A stretch of 6,769 nucleotides of DNA from the NCBI GenBank assembly GCA_902462665.1, contig CABQCM010000073.1:1-6769 (forward strand), given 5' to 3'. Under the pieces are notes generated by a model. The model saw only the letters and a list, made by a program, of their open reading frames with translations. It was not told the DNA's origin and made no database searches. How positions within the stretch are numbered: position 1 is the stretch's first letter; every line of letters starts with the position of its first letter. The position numbers were made by a program, and so were the translations under genes. The DNA is from an uncultured Oscillospiraceae bacterium. Lineage in GTDB: Bacteria > Bacillota > Clostridia > Oscillospirales > Acutalibacteraceae. Positions 5,990-6,769 of the stretch are shown here, piece by piece.

Positions 5990-6023
5990 AAAACCTCCTG
6001 ATGTTTTTTCATCAGGAGGTTTT
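5990..6023 (-). terminator. Rho-independent terminator of the glycyl radical enzyme gene (potentially bidirectional)
   Basis: A perfect 14-bp stem (5990-6003 with 6010-6023) with a 6-base loop. On the minus strand the stem ends in TTTT and is followed by an AT-rich stretch; it lies about 63 bases beyond the enzyme's stop codon. On the plus strand it is followed by TTTTCTAGTTTTTT, an equally good T-tract, so it could also stop transcripts coming from the left. It insulates the regulatory cassette from the enzyme gene. Confidence 0.87.
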
Positions 6024-6031
6024 CTAGTTTT

Positions 6032-6103
6032 TTACTTCAATCGTATAACACGAGGTAATACCACGTCCAGCAGCATTTCTAATGCCTTACGCGCCCATTT
6101 CAT
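6032..6103 (-). CDS. Possible 23-residue peptide overlapping the enzyme's stop codon (tentative)
   Basis: A frame from ATG at 6103 to TAA at 6032-6034 encodes a basic, amphipathic peptide: it begins MKWARKALEM, has a hydrophobic middle (LLDVVLP) and ends RVIRLK. It overlaps the last 17 bases of the glycyl radical enzyme gene in another frame, and its stop is 8 bases before the terminator hairpin. GGAGG (6119-6123) on the same strand is about 15 bases upstream of the ATG, farther than usual, though coupling could compensate. The peptide has no Cys, so it does not look like an AgrD-type precursor. It may well be chance; no family is recognised. Confidence 0.2.
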   Translation of the reverse strand: MKWARKALEMLLDVVLPRVIRLK

Positions 6104-6769
6104 CGCGCCGGATGATTTCCTCCTGCGCGTTGCGGGACATATCCACAAACACAGCGCTATAACCGGTAATACGCACCATCAAATCCTTGTAGGCCTCGGG
6201 ATTCTCCTGTGCACGACGCAACTCGGCAGTATCGGCTACACTGAGCTGCAGCTGCATTCCGCCGTTTTCAAAATACGCCTCGGTCAAAGCGCAAAGCCGC
6301 GCCAGACCTTCGGTTCCCTGCACCAAATCGCTGCGCAGACGCAGATTAAAGGCTCCCGAGTGAATTCGGTCAAAGGGCAGCTTCGATACGGAATTGAGCA
6401 AGGCGGTGACACTGTCAATATATCCGACGGTGGGGGAGAGATTTTCACTCAGCGGAGCACCGCAGAACCGTCCGTCGGGGGTGGCGCACAGGGTGGCTCC
6501 CTCCTGGATGTGGAACATATCGGTAATGGTAACGTTCAGGGAAATCACGTCCCGTTCTCCGCGCTCGTTCAGGGATTCTTCGTCAATAATATCAAGCAGC
6601 ATCGTAAGCAGCCGTTCGGCATGGAGATCAGCCGTATCGTTGTCGGTACCGAATTTCGGCGCTTTCAGACAGTGGGTACGCAAGGAACGTTCTTTCTCAA
6701 AGTTATCGGCCAGCGCCTGCGCCATTTGCTCCAGTGTGCATTCGCGACGGGTAAATACCACCTCGTCCA
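6087..6769 (-). CDS. Glycyl radical enzyme (pyruvate formate-lyase superfamily), C-terminal part (partial)
   Basis: The frame is open to the right edge (a GTG at 6759-6761 is just an internal Val), so about 227 C-terminal residues are present of an enzyme family usually near 800. These enzymes use a stable backbone glycyl radical, installed by a radical-SAM activase, for anaerobic C-C, C-O or C-N bond chemistry. Counting from the Val at 6761: PKFGTDND (35-42) and ATPDGRFCGAPLSENLSP (93-110) are late PFL-domain motifs. The glycyl radical domain ends with QLQLSVADTAEL (170-181), then VRITGYSAVFVDM (196-208) with the radical Gly200 (codon 6162-6164), then QEEIIRRDE. The C-terminus, 24 residues after the glycine, is of normal length. 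The catalytic Cys and Glu lie outside, so the substrate cannot be assigned. The RITGYSAVF ending is closer to PflD/dehydratase-type members than to true PFL (RVSGYAVRF). No activase follows; the gene ends at a terminator. Confidence 0.88.
   Translation of the reverse strand, partial: DEVVFTRRECTLEQMAQALADNFEKERSLRTHCLKAPKFGTDNDTADLHAERLLTMLLDIIDEESLNERGERDVISLNVTITDMFHIQEGATLCATPDGRFCGAPLSENLSPTVGYIDSVTALLNSVSKLPFDRIHSGAFNLRLRSDLVQGTEGLARLCALTEAYFENGGMQLQLSVADTAELRRAQENPEAYKDLMVRITGYSAVFVDMSRNAQEEIIRRDEMGA

Noticed and set aside
5870..6001. 43-codon plus-strand frame in the AT-rich intergenic region
   Set aside because: No ribosome binding site, no recognisable similarity, and its end lies inside a terminator hairpin.
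1..6769. CRISPR array, tRNA/rRNA, insertion sequence or integrase
   Set aside because: No regularly spaced repeats of CRISPR length, no cloverleaf-type sequence with CCA-type end, and no transposase or integrase motif in any frame.

Overview
The window looks like a chromosomal stretch from an anaerobic, moderate-GC Firmicute (Clostridia-like). This is inferred from gene content: an rlmB/pyk divergent pair, a short clostridial-type pyruvate kinase without the extra C-terminal domain of Bacillus enzymes, a glycyl radical enzyme (oxygen-sensitive chemistry), AGGAGG-type ribosome binding sites and TATAAT-type promoters. Species cannot be named from the sequence alone.

Left part (1-2260) is housekeeping. 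The first 145 codons of an rRNA 2'-O-methyltransferase (rlmB) run leftward off the edge. A complete pyruvate kinase gene (pyk, 711-2129) runs rightward. The 274-base gap between them holds back-to-back promoters, and a small inverted repeat is centred on the proposed pyk -35 box. A 22-bp perfect hairpin (2209-2259) lies between pyk and the convergent gene that follows and can act as a terminator in both directions.

Middle part (2288-5680) is a leftward three-gene cassette. It is read in the order AraC-type regulator with a cupin-like sensor (4712-5599), AraC-type regulator with a tandem GyrI-like effector-binding region (3499-4722), then a papain/C39-fold protein resembling the BtrH N-terminal family (2288-3391). 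The two regulators overlap by 11 bases, and the second gene's ribosome binding site lies in the end of the first, so they are very likely co-translated. The set looks like a small-molecule-responsive regulatory unit with a partner protein of unknown function, and is the least explained part of the window. An AT-rich region of about 300 bases upstream (5684-5989) contains repeated CAG(A/C)GT(CAAA) boxes and inverted repeats that may be operators.

Right part (5990-6769) holds the C-terminal part of a glycyl radical enzyme of the pyruvate formate-lyase superfamily, running leftward from beyond the right edge and ending at a 14-bp perfect terminator hairpin. A possible 23-codon peptide gene overlaps its stop codon and ends just before that hairpin. 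The regulatory cassette is thus bounded on both sides by strong terminators and appears as an independent module between two metabolic loci. No tRNA, rRNA, CRISPR array, insertion sequence or phage gene was seen.
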